Origin: Clostridium bowmanii
GTDB lineage: Bacteria; Bacillota; Clostridia; Clostridiales; Clostridiaceae
Length of the DNA: 64,000 nucleotides
Assembly (NCBI RefSeq): GCF_018861315.1
Contig: NZ_JAHLDL010000021.1
Coordinates: 1 to 64,000, forward strand
Direction: 5' to 3'
In this document: in pieces, positions 35,484 to 43,179 of the stretch
Position numbering within the stretch: the stretch's first letter is position 1
Layout of the letters: every line of letters starts with the position of its first letter
Made by a program: the position numbers and the translations under genes
The notes under the pieces: model-generated
Told to the model about the DNA's origin: nothing
What the model saw: only the letters and a program-made list of their open reading frames with translations
Databases searched by the model: none

Positions 35484-35666
35484 ATGTCAAACAGAAAATT
35501 AGTACCTCAAGCTAAGGCTGGTTTAAACTCATTTAAGATGGAAACTGCAAAAGAACTAGGTGTTAACTTTACAGATTATAACGGTAATCTTACTTCAAGA
35601 GAGTGTGGATCTGTTGGTGGGGAAATGGTTAAAAAAATGGTACAACAATACGAACAGAATTTATAA
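35484..35666 (+). CDS. Alpha/beta-type small acid-soluble spore protein
   Basis: A 60-residue SASP, parallel to its upstream neighbour (NRKLVPQAKAGLNSFKMETA; GSVGGEMVKKMVQQYEQNL). The two are clearly paralogous but not identical, as is usual for tandem SASPs. AAAAGGAG lies before the ATG. A GATACTATC sequence about 40 bases upstream could be a sigma-G -10 box, but the -35 match is weak. Confidence 0.95.
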   Translation: MSNRKLVPQAKAGLNSFKMETAKELGVNFTDYNGNLTSRECGSVGGEMVKKMVQQYEQNL

Positions 35667-35685
35667 TATTAATTAAAATATAATG

Positions 35686-35716
35686 AGGGTACATAGAGAT
35701 CAAATCTATGTACCCT
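35686..35716 (+). terminator. Hairpin terminator of the second SASP gene
   Basis: AGGGTACATAGA pairs with TCTATGTACCCT around a 7-base loop. The following T tract is short. Confidence 0.75.
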
Positions 35717-35860
35717 TACTGATTTAATAAAGTTTAAGATATATATTTTTATTATGTAGAAAACAGATTGCGGAAAACAATGTGGATAAGTTTTCTATAG
35801 ATGAGAATTAAAATAACACTTAGAAATTTTCATTTTTCTAACGAATGTTTTTATACGCAA

Positions 35861-36066
35861 AAAAAAGTATATATTACGTATAATGCATTGTAGCGAGCTT
35901 TAGAACTTCTTATTTTATTTTTGATTGATATGCATCAAGAAAAATATATGTTTGAGCGAAAGCGAGTTTATATTTTTTAGCAGATTAATTAAAAATAAAA
36001 TTAGTAGTTCTTAGCGAAGTGAATGCATTAATCGTATTGCAATACGCGTAATATATACTTTTTTAT
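35861..36066. repeat. Large imperfect palindrome with nested hairpin
   Basis: The ends AAAAAAGTATATATTACG and the matching reverse complement at 36048-36066 are identical over 18 bases. The arms then stay complementary with small gaps (TAATGCATT..., AGAACT..., ATTTTATTTTT) towards a central GAGCGAAAGCGAG hairpin at about 35953-35966. The right arm has an extra CGTATTGCAATACG mini-palindrome. No frame is open. It could be a non-autonomous palindromic element. It extends to the stop codon of the broken recJ. The bases 35717-35860 show nothing recognisable. Confidence 0.6.
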
Positions 36067-37589
36067 TTACAGAGTTTAAATTCTATAATTTTTAATTGAA
36101 TAGATTGCCTCCCATTGTACTCATTAATTTGAGGAGAAAAAATTAAGTCTAGTTTCATTCCTCTTGGGCTTTGAAGGTAGCTCATATAGTTTTCGCCGTA
36201 AGCATCCTTTAACATTTCCATGAATTCATCTACTCTATTAAAAAATATTCCATCTATTGTTTTATTTGAGCCTGGCATCAAAAATCTTATTTTTATTGTA
36301 TTAGCTTTTTTTCCTAATACATCTATTTTTAGAACAGAAATATTTTTTTCAGCCAATAATGGCGATGAATTACCTTTACCAAAGGGCTCCAACATCTCTA
36401 ATTCATTGATTAGTTCATAATTCAATTTATTAAGTGGCATTCTCTGGTCTATTCTTACTTTAGGAATAATATCTTCATCCGTTAACTTACAAAGTTTATT
36501 TAATTTCAGTCTTAATTTCTCTATATTTTCTTCTTTTATAGAAAGACCTGCAGCCATTGGATGTCCTCCAAATTTTAAAAGTAACTCTTCACATTTTATT
36601 AATTCCTCAAACAAATTGTATTCCTCAATAGATCTTGCCGAGCCTTTGGGGTTTTCTTTACCTTTAGTTAATATTATTGTTGGCACATTAAAAGTTTCTC
36701 TAACACGGCCTGCTACAATCCCCGCTATACTTTCATGAATAGTATCTTTATAAATTACTAATACTTTATCATTCAAATAAGTAGAATGCTGAATAAGCTC
36801 TATTACCTCTTCCACATTTTCCGTTGTCATGTCTTGTCTTTTCTTATTAAGATCAAATAATATTTTAGCTAGCTGGGCTGCACGAGTTTCATCTTCACAT
36901 ATAAGTAATTCCACTGAAATAGCTGCGGACTCTAGTCTTCCAGTAGCATTTATGCAAGGTCCTATTTGGAATCCCACATGATAGGATTTTATCTCTTTAT
37001 CATTAATAGCTAAAATTTCCTTTAGTGCTTTTAGTCCAAGATTTTTTGTATTTGTCAACATCCCCAAGGCATTTTTAGCAATTATTCTATTCTCATCTAC
37101 CAAATCTACCACATCACAAATTGTTCCTATGCCTGCTATTTCTATAAATTCCTTTAAAGCCTCCACATTAATTCCAAGTTTTATATAGAGTGCATGTACA
37201 AATTTAAGTGCAATGCCTGCACCACACAATTGTTTAAAAGGATAATTACATTCTACTTGTTTTGGGTTAATAACTGCATCCGCCGGTGGAATCTTGAAAG
37301 TTCGAAGGCCACTACTATCCTCATCAAAGGGTAGTTCATGGTGGTCTGTTACTATAACAGTCATTCCTAATTCTTTTGCCAATTTAACCTGCTGCGTTGC
37401 TGCTATTCCATTATCACAAGTTAAAACCACTTGAAAGCCTTGCTCATTCAGTTTTCTTATCCTATCACTATTTATGCCATAGCCTTCATGTTCCCTGTCT
37501 GGCACATAATATTCTACCTCTGAACCACACTGTTTTAATGCTTTATACATTATAACAGTACTAGTAACACCATCTGCATCATAGAATAG
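36063..37589 (-). pseudogene. recJ: 5'-truncated chromosomal RecJ (DHH exonuclease)
   Basis: The frame retains FYDADGVTSTVIMYKAL and the rest of RecJ: DHH motif (VIVTDHHELPFDED), LCGAGIALKF, CDVVDLVDENRI, INATGRLESA, FGGHPMAAG and the OB-fold C-terminus. About 80-95 N-terminal residues are missing and a TAA lies in frame at 37590-37592. The expected GDYDADG is replaced by LFYDADG, so the break is at about 37584. An ATG at 37550 could open a 495-residue frame but would lack motif I. A full-length, diverged homologue is at 57146-58909. I read this as the 3' half of a host gene split by an inserted element. Confidence 0.85.
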
Positions 37590-37600
37590 TTACTTGCATT
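37578..37600. other. Putative element-recJ junction (right end)
   Basis: RecJ homology stops at about 37583/37584, within the codons for GDYDADG. Eight bases further lies TACTTGCATT (37591-37600), which recurs with one change at the window's right edge (TATTTGCATT, 63991-64000), upstream of the TnpA-like gene. These may be end motifs bound by the recombinases. Up to 37854 I see no gene. Confidence 0.4.
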
Positions 37601-37854
37601 ATTGTACAGGATAGTAAACCAGTTGATTTTACAAGCTTTTCCCCTGTTATAATGATAATATTAAATTTAGACAATAAAAATTTAGTATTTAGCTATTAAG
37701 TTATTTTTGATTTATTAATAATTGTGTTCTAAATGTTATTTTCATAAATAAAATTAGACAATTTATCATTGATAATAAGTTCTTATTTTAAAATATTATT
37801 ATGAAATATTCACATTTCGTTATTAAGGTATTACTCAATATGGTATAACTTAAA

Positions 37855-38157
37855 TTAATCAACCTCCATCAAAAATAGCTTTTTAAGTTCGTCTATTTCA
37901 TCTAAGGTATTTATTCCCTTCAATTCTTTAATTAAAATTTTAGTATTCATAATACATTCTACTAATTTGAATCTTACTGTCTCAATATCATCTGTACTAT
38001 AGTTTTTCATATTACATAATAAAAACTCATTCTTCAAGCTTATAAGTCTAATAAAGTTAGTACATAGAACTTGTAAATCATATTCTTCTAATAATGTTTG
38101 TTTCAAATTAGACCTCACTATTTCATCTGATAAATTTTCAATTTCATTTAATCTCAA
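37855..38157 (-). CDS. Hypothetical protein
   Basis: A protein of about 100 residues, mostly helical and acidic (RLNEIENLSDEIVRSNLKQ... INTLDEIDELKKLFLMEVD). No family is recognised. I place the start at a TTG at 38157 because TATGGAGG lies 7 bases upstream; the frame extends to 38208 but without a ribosome binding site. It is the gene nearest the element's right end. Confidence 0.55.
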   Translation of the reverse strand: MRLNEIENLSDEIVRSNLKQTLLEEYDLQVLCTNFIRLISLKNEFLLCNMKNYSTDDIETVRFKLVECIMNTKILIKELKGINTLDEIDELKKLFLMEVD

Positions 38158-38320
38158 TTTTTCGCCTCCATAATTTATTCCTATATTAATTATATTAAGT
38201 TCAAACAACTTTAATAAAAATATTGGTTTTATGAAGTCGAAGCTTTCATTAAAATAAATTATGAGTAGTTATCCATTACATCTATATTTTTTTATAGCCC
38301 TTTATCCTATATATAATACT

Positions 38321-38360
38321 AAAACACCATAAAATTCGTTTATAAATTTTACAGTGTTTT
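38321..38360. terminator. Bidirectional hairpin
   Basis: AAAACAC...TAAAATT pairs with AATTTTA...GTGTTTT. The hairpin sits between the XRE gene (stop at 38452) and the small gene at 37855-38157, and T-rich sequence follows on both strands. Confidence 0.55.
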
Positions 38361-38451
38361 AATTAACAAGTCTAACCTTTTTAGATAATTAGACAATATG
38401 TTGTTTAGTTAACTGTGGTCAAAACTAAGAATCTAATCATAAATTATATTT

Positions 38452-38688
38452 CTACTTGGATATGTCCTTAAATATGTTCTTATGCTTTATTTTTAAAATT
38501 TTAGTAATTGCTAATAATTCATAATCAGAAACTCTTCTCGTCTGACTTTCAATTTTTACTATCATAGTCCTATCTATATTTACACCTTCACTATTTAAAC
38601 GTTCTGCAAGACACCCTTGCGAAATTCCTAATCTTTCTCTGTAAGATTTAATTGTGGGTCCTAATATATTACTAATGTCTTTTCCCAT
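38452..38688 (-). CDS. XRE-family (Cro/CI) transcriptional regulator
   Basis: A 78-residue single helix-turn-helix protein: IKSYRERLGISQGCLAERLN with the recognition helix followed by IDRTMIVKIESQTRRVSDYELLAI. It lacks any further domain. It is divergently transcribed from the gene at 39001. Two near-identical operator-like sequences (38713-38727 and 38953-38967), each near one of the two divergent starts, suggest that it represses both directions. Confidence 0.85.
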   Translation of the reverse strand: MGKDISNILGPTIKSYRERLGISQGCLAERLNSEGVNIDRTMIVKIESQTRRVSDYELLAITKILKIKHKNIFKDISK

Positions 38689-38712
38689 TTAATCACCCTC
38701 TAATATCAACGT

Positions 38713-38727
38713 GTTCGATAATCGCAC
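38713..38727. promoter_or_regulatory. Operator-like sequence, XRE side
   Basis: GTTCGATAATCGCAC lies 25 bases before the XRE start. Its reverse complement matches the sequence at 38953-38967 in all but the central base. It is partly palindromic (TCGATnATCG-like core), as expected for a dimeric HTH repressor site. Confidence 0.6.
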
Positions 38728-38833
38728 ACCTTATATTTTTTTTTAATGATTAAAAGGATTATAGCATTTCATATTTATGGCCTAATTAAATATTATTATT
38801 CTCCTCCTGTTTCTCACTCAAATAGGAGAACCA

Positions 38834-38840
38834 CCCCCCC
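38834..38840. other. C7 homopolymer in the divergent intergenic region
   Basis: Seven C in a row in strongly A/T-rich DNA, next to a TTCTCCT/AGGAGAA inverted repeat. The 312-base gap 38689-39000 otherwise holds the two operators and presumably both promoters. Confidence 0.4.
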
Positions 38841-38952
38841 ATATCAACTTTTAATTTCTCTTAAATTTATTATAACATATTGTCGTTAATATAATATATC
38901 ACAGTTGTCTATATATGGATGTATATATTTCAACAAATAGCATACAATAAAA

Positions 38953-38967
38953 GTGCGATAATCGAAC
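38953..38967. promoter_or_regulatory. Operator-like sequence, rightward gene side
   Basis: GTGCGATAATCGAAC lies 33 bases before the ATG at 39001. It is the inverted counterpart of the site at 38713-38727. Confidence 0.6.
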
Positions 38968-39000
38968 ATTTATTATTTTTCTGAAAGGGAGGCTAAAATA

Positions 39001-39243
39001 ATGATAGCAAATGAAGTTTTTGACATAATAATGAATAAAAACAGGATAAGCAATGTTTTACTCAGTAAAGTTACAAGTATTCATACTACTACAATAAGCA
39101 GATATAGAAATGACCAACGTAATTTCGGCAAACAAAATTTCAATAAGATTTATGACGCACTAATTGAATTAAAAGTGAGTAAAAAAACTATGAAGGAGCT
39201 GAGAATGGAATATGAAAATCCAAGGGTTAAAAAAGTATTGTGA
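39001..39243 (+). CDS. Small HTH-like protein
   Basis: An 80-residue basic protein with a predicted helix-turn-helix (VLLSKVTSIHTTTISRYRND, residues about 20-40). GGGAGG lies before the ATG. Its last 32 bases overlap the next gene, so the two are translationally coupled. It resembles small DNA-binding partners found in front of restriction or defence genes, but I cannot name a family. Confidence 0.65.
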   Translation: MIANEVFDIIMNKNRISNVLLSKVTSIHTTTISRYRNDQRNFGKQNFNKIYDALIELKVSKKTMKELRMEYENPRVKKVL

Positions 39244-40159
39244 TAAAGAGGGTTATATAGTTGAAATTTTTAAAAATGATAAGGAGGTATTCAAGAAAAT
39301 TATTGAGAGTAGTATTAATAACATTCATTCGGAAGTTAGACTTAATAAAAATAAGATTAGAGTTGATTTAATTGGTGAGGCAGGAAACGGGTCACTGGTA
39401 CTTGTAGAAGTTTCCATCAGAGATAGTTGCGTAAAAGATTTTGTGACGCACAGAAATCAATTAATTGAAATTTTAGAATTTATCGGTAAGGATAAATTTG
39501 CACATATAGTATTAATGTCGCCAAATTTTTTGAATGAAGATATAAAGAATATAGAAGAATTAATAGCTTCTTATAATGTACAGATATATTTTGTATATAT
39601 CCCAATGGAACTTATATGGGCATTGCAAAACCATATAAATATCGGATTTAGCAAAAAAAATAGATTTATATATAATAATCCCATTGTTAATAAATCTATT
39701 AAAATTACTTCAAGAGCAGTAAATTCACATAATATGTTTGCATTTACTCTTAATAATGAAAAATGTGGGAATACTATTTCTAAGGCTGTTCTGAAAGGGT
39801 TAAGAGAGGAACTATATTGGCACTTAGCAGTACATAGGTACAAGAATTTGGCAAAGAATATAATAAAAATAGGTACTGGAACATCAGATATTATGCTTAA
39901 TATCTACTGTGAAATTGATAAAATAAGGGTTGAATTAGATTTTGCACAAAGACTTAATGTATTTAGTATATTTAAGGATTATATGGCAGATATGTCTGAG
40001 GAAATAGGGAACTCAATCAGTATAACCCCTAACAGTCCTAAGATATTCACTGAAATATCAATGTTGGAAAACAATGATATAACAATAGATACAGCTATAA
40101 ATATAGCTAAAGGTTATATAGAATATGCTACAAAAATGTATAAAATAATTCACCTCTAA
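39212..40159 (+). CDS. Hypothetical protein, possible PD-(D/E)XK-like nuclease domain
   Basis: A 315-residue protein. Residues about 40-110 (KIRVDLIGEAGNGSLVLVEV, then HRNQLIEILEFIGKDKFAHIV) have the layout of a restriction-like fold: a conserved Asp in a strand, an Glu-rich strand and a following helix with H/Q. The canonical E-x-K is not seen (VEVSIRD), so activity is doubtful. The C-terminal half has an alpha/beta look (VLKGLREELYWHLAVH). It overlaps the HTH-like gene by 32 bases and both are probably controlled by the XRE protein. Function is not assigned. Confidence 0.5.
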   Translation: MKIQGLKKYCDKEGYIVEIFKNDKEVFKKIIESSINNIHSEVRLNKNKIRVDLIGEAGNGSLVLVEVSIRDSCVKDFVTHRNQLIEILEFIGKDKFAHIVLMSPNFLNEDIKNIEELIASYNVQIYFVYIPMELIWALQNHINIGFSKKNRFIYNNPIVNKSIKITSRAVNSHNMFAFTLNNEKCGNTISKAVLKGLREELYWHLAVHRYKNLAKNIIKIGTGTSDIMLNIYCEIDKIRVELDFAQRLNVFSIFKDYMADMSEEIGNSISITPNSPKIFTEISMLENNDITIDTAINIAKGYIEYATKMYKIIHL

Positions 40160-40265
40160 AATCTTTAAGTATGGCTATATTTATAATACCCTATTTTATT
40201 CAGAGATGACATCTTTGCCTCAATTATTGTATTTATTACACACTCATGTCCATTGTAACGTTGAA

Positions 40266-40294
40266 AACTGCTATGGTAATTTACCACAGCAGTT
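40266..40294. terminator. Hairpin between convergent genes
   Basis: AACTGCT-TGGTAA pairs with TTACCA-AGCAGTT with one mismatch. It lies between the genes ending at 40159 and 40317 and can serve both. Confidence 0.55.
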
Positions 40295-40316
40295 AAGATA
40301 TAATTATTGATATTTT

Positions 40317-40853
40317 TTAAATCGGTAACTTATCAGTATCAATTATATAATTTTTACATAGAATACAATCCTCTGGTATTTCGTGGGTACACTCAGATTG
40401 ACAACTACCACTATTAACCAAATGATTTCTCATATTACTAATTTGAATATCCTCCATATTATTTGATTTAAGTAATTTCTTGATGTCAATCATAAATTTA
40501 ATATTGCTGTAGTTTTTATTATCATCCGTACCAAATAAATATTTGTTTAGCGGGTACATCTTATCAGTTTCATTTTTTTGTTTAGTTAATAGTTCAAAGG
40601 TTTCCCTACTTATATTAACTACAATATCTTTACTATTTGTTTTTAAACCATTCAATTTTAAGTCCTTACGGCTTTGATAGTATAAATAATAGGTTTCTTC
40701 ACTATCTTTCATACAGCCCTTATCTAAAGATAATGCCTCATTAAGCCTTATATCACTATCTCTTAAAACTGACAGTATGGTAAGTATGTTATCTGGAATT
40801 GTTTTAGCAGTTTCTATTATCTTGGTAATATTCTCCTTATTGTATCTACTCAC
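40317..40853 (-). CDS. Recombinase-derived protein without catalytic residues
   Basis: A 178-residue protein whose first half resembles the start of a tyrosine recombinase catalytic domain (LRDSDIRLNEALSLDKGC, with the box I arginine). The HxxR box and the tyrosine are missing. It ends in a cysteine motif (CTHEIPEDCILCKNYIIDTDKLP) closely like that of the large recombinase at 61578-63923 (KIDCLICRNFIVTLDRIP). It starts with GTG and has AAGGAG well spaced. It may be a decayed recombinase or a reduced regulator of the element's own recombinases. Confidence 0.6.
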   Translation of the reverse strand: MSRYNKENITKIIETAKTIPDNILTILSVLRDSDIRLNEALSLDKGCMKDSEETYYLYYQSRKDLKLNGLKTNSKDIVVNISRETFELLTKQKNETDKMYPLNKYLFGTDDNKNYSNIKFMIDIKKLLKSNNMEDIQISNMRNHLVNSGSCQSECTHEIPEDCILCKNYIIDTDKLPI

Positions 40854-40929
40854 AATTTCATCTCCTTTTCTAAATTATGATTCTAATTTAATGAGCTTAT
40901 CAATATCATAGTCATTTATATCTCAGCTT

Positions 40930-41082
40930 CTATTGTAAAAGAGACAATGCTTCGTTACATCTTAAACCACTTTCAAACATGACCTTAACTAATAACCCAT
41001 AGGATTTGTCTTCACTTACTATTTTTTCAAAAATAGTTGAGATTTCAGCAGGTGCAATTTCAATGCCTTTTTTATTTTTCAT
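40930..41082 (-). CDS. 50-residue recombinase-like peptide
   Basis: A 50-codon frame with AGGAAGTG 6 bases before its ATG. The product ends VKVMFESGLRCNEALSLLQ, a clear tyrosine-recombinase box I stretch, and then stops. It is in the same orientation as the 178-residue recombinase-like gene 77 bases downstream, and both contain R-x-NEALSL. It is either a fragment or a deliberate mini-protein; a good ribosome binding site argues that it is translated. Confidence 0.5.
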   Translation of the reverse strand: MKNKKGIEIAPAEISTIFEKIVSEDKSYGLLVKVMFESGLRCNEALSLLQ

Positions 41083-41561
41083 TATAATCACTTCCTGTAT
41101 ATAAAATTATTATATCGCTATAATGATACCATATAAGCTCTAAAAATGTCAAATCATGTCATATTGTCAATGAAAAGTGTATTATGTATCGTATTTGTCA
41201 ATAGATTTATTATGAATAATGAATATGTAGCTTATTACAATTAGAAATACATGATTTTTGCATGATAAGATGTTTGAATTAGGGAAAGGTTTATTGAGAG
41301 TTTTAAAATATGTAATAAATATATGATGATATAACGGAAAAAAATTAAAAATATATTTTTACCTGTGCCAAAAAAAACTGATTTTACGAGTTCAAAACTA
41401 TATAAATATTGATTTAAAAAAAATAAAAGTATGAGGAATTTTCTTTTATCAAATTTCCCATACTTAATCTATTCTGTAATACCGCTTTATTTTATTTTAT
41501 ACATATAACAAATATTACATTCTTTTAAAAATATAATCCAAAAATAATTTTACTATGTACC
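41083..41561. other. Gene-poor A/T-rich gap with one terminator
   Basis: No supported gene. A hairpin at 41427-41465 (AAGTATGAGGAATTT with AAATTTCCCATACTT, two mismatches) followed on the minus strand by T-rich sequence is the likely terminator of the gene that ends at 41562. Confidence 0.6.
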
Positions 41562-42302
41562 TTAATCATTCTCTATTTTTAATTGGAGTTTATTTTCATT
41601 ATTAATAATCCATTCTTGTCCATTTTCTGTTATTCTGAAATATGCCTCAGCATTACCATTAATATCTTGTTCTGAACCTATTTCAATATATTCTTTAGAT
41701 TTAAGCTTTCTTATTGCAATACTTACTGCAAGTTCATTATATCCATTTTTACTCATATCCTGTTGTAACGTATTTCCCCATACACATTCATTATCAGAAC
41801 GTTGATTTGACATTATGGAAACAAGGGCTGTAATTTCATGGTTTGACAAGCCTTCTGTTTCCTTAATTACAGATTGTGAGAATTGTTGTAAGGCATTTTG
41901 TTTTTTTATAATTGCTTTAATTCTATTTGTAATATTATTCTTTAACTGCTCATAATCTCTTGCTGAGCCTGTTTTATATTGGATGATGTTCCTATGAGTA
42001 ACATCAAAAGGAAAGTTACTCTGGCGTTCATCAGAACAGACCATGACAACTTCTTTATTACAAGCTATAGCATATCCTAATTCATACCATACATTAGGGT
42101 TATCAGTAGTAATCTCTGCAAAGCAAATTGTTGAATTTTTAATATTCGCCTCTATATCTTCTATCAAAATATTAACACTTGGGTCTTTATCAATTCTATA
42201 AGCTTTTAATTTACATGCGTTTATTGCAGGTTCAAAAGTATCTTCATATCTACTATCAAATTTTCCCTTATCAAAAGGTTGTATTACAAAACAATTATTC
42301 AA
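41562..42302 (-). CDS. TIR/deoxyribosyltransferase-like domain protein with winged helix
   Basis: A 246-residue protein. Residues 1-130 form a nucleotide-binding domain: CFVIQPFDKGKFDSRYEDTF at the N-terminus and ICFAEITTDNPNVWYELGYA, the latter typical of proteins that share the fold of TIR and nucleoside 2-deoxyribosyltransferases, with the conserved Glu in WYELG. Residues about 150-240 look like a winged helix (VSIAIRKLKSKEYIEIG). Such proteins occur in defence islands and may cleave nucleotides such as NAD, but this one is untested. It lies downstream of the type I restriction operon. Confidence 0.65.
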   Translation of the reverse strand: MNNCFVIQPFDKGKFDSRYEDTFEPAINACKLKAYRIDKDPSVNILIEDIEANIKNSTICFAEITTDNPNVWYELGYAIACNKEVVMVCSDERQSNFPFDVTHRNIIQYKTGSARDYEQLKNNITNRIKAIIKKQNALQQFSQSVIKETEGLSNHEITALVSIMSNQRSDNECVWGNTLQQDMSKNGYNELAVSIAIRKLKSKEYIEIGSEQDINGNAEAYFRITENGQEWIINNENKLQLKIEND

Positions 42303-42388
42303 ATTACTTCATCCTTCCATAATTAAATTCTACTATTTAAACTATAATGTTATCACTATAATAGCTTGAAATATTTTTTATCTCAAAC

Positions 42389-43102
42389 TTATAAATCCAT
42401 CCTAACGCCATAATTTTTCAACCACTCTTTTCTTATCTCATAGTCAGGAAGTACAGAAGCTACAAGTTCCCAAAACTCCTTTGAATGATTTTTGTGGTAC
42501 ATGTGGCACATCTCATGCACTATTATGTAGTCCATTGCATTAGCCTTTGCCATAATACATCTCCAATTAAATAATAGTTGGTTTTTAGATGTACAGCTCC
42601 CCCATCTCTTCTTTTGCTCTTTAACCTTTACAACAGTAGGAACAATATTAAAGAACTTCTGATAATACTTAATCCTATCTGATATAACTTGCTTAGCCTT
42701 ATTTCTGTACCACTGCTCCATGGCGTTCCTAATATCTTCTTCATCCTTATTAGGTGCTGTAACAATAAATTTACCCCGATAAAGTTTTACATCTGGATTC
42801 TTGATAGTTAAATTTAATTCTATTTGCAAAGAGTAGTTCCTTCCCAGATACATAAAGGATTCCCCATTAACAAACTCTCGATTAATAGGTTCATAGTGCA
42901 TATGTTTATAAGAATAAATCTTCTGTATAATCCAATTTGCTTTACTTTTCACCTTTTTAACTATTTTCTCCTCTGATGTTCCCATTGGAGCAATAACTGT
43001 AATTATATTGGGTGCTTCAACTGCAATTTCCATTGTCTTTCTATTTTTATATTCTACATTAAATGCTATATTTGTTGTTCCATATTTAAAGGAAAGCTTC
43101 AT
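42389..43102 (-). CDS. YgjP-like zinc metallopeptidase (DUF45)
   Basis: A 237-residue protein with the zinc motif HEMCHMYHKNHSKEFW (HExxH with the third His) and the family block QKKRWGSCTSKNQLLFNWR. These features define the YgjP/DUF45 group, related to SprT. Such genes are often found next to hsdR in type I restriction loci; their role there is unclear. I place the start at the ATG 43102, five bases after GAGGT. It follows hsdR by 77 bases and is likely the last gene of the operon. Confidence 0.85.
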   Translation of the reverse strand: MKLSFKYGTTNIAFNVEYKNRKTMEIAVEAPNIITVIAPMGTSEEKIVKKVKSKANWIIQKIYSYKHMHYEPINREFVNGESFMYLGRNYSLQIELNLTIKNPDVKLYRGKFIVTAPNKDEEDIRNAMEQWYRNKAKQVISDRIKYYQKFFNIVPTVVKVKEQKKRWGSCTSKNQLLFNWRCIMAKANAMDYIIVHEMCHMYHKNHSKEFWELVASVLPDYEIRKEWLKNYGVRMDL

Positions 43103-43179
43103 ACAATACCTCATTTATTAGCTTTAGGGGAAATTTAAAACCCTAATTCTAACTTTCTAATTTTTAAATATATTAATTC

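Noticed and set aside
36063-37550. Treating the 495-residue frame as a second functional RecJ
   Set aside because: It lacks the N-terminal domain and motif I, while remnants of motif I lie in frame upstream of the only ATG. The gene is better read as truncated.
39212-40159. Calling the protein a restriction enzyme
   Set aside because: The strand pattern is suggestive, but the E-x-K catalytic pair cannot be found, so only a possible fold is stated.
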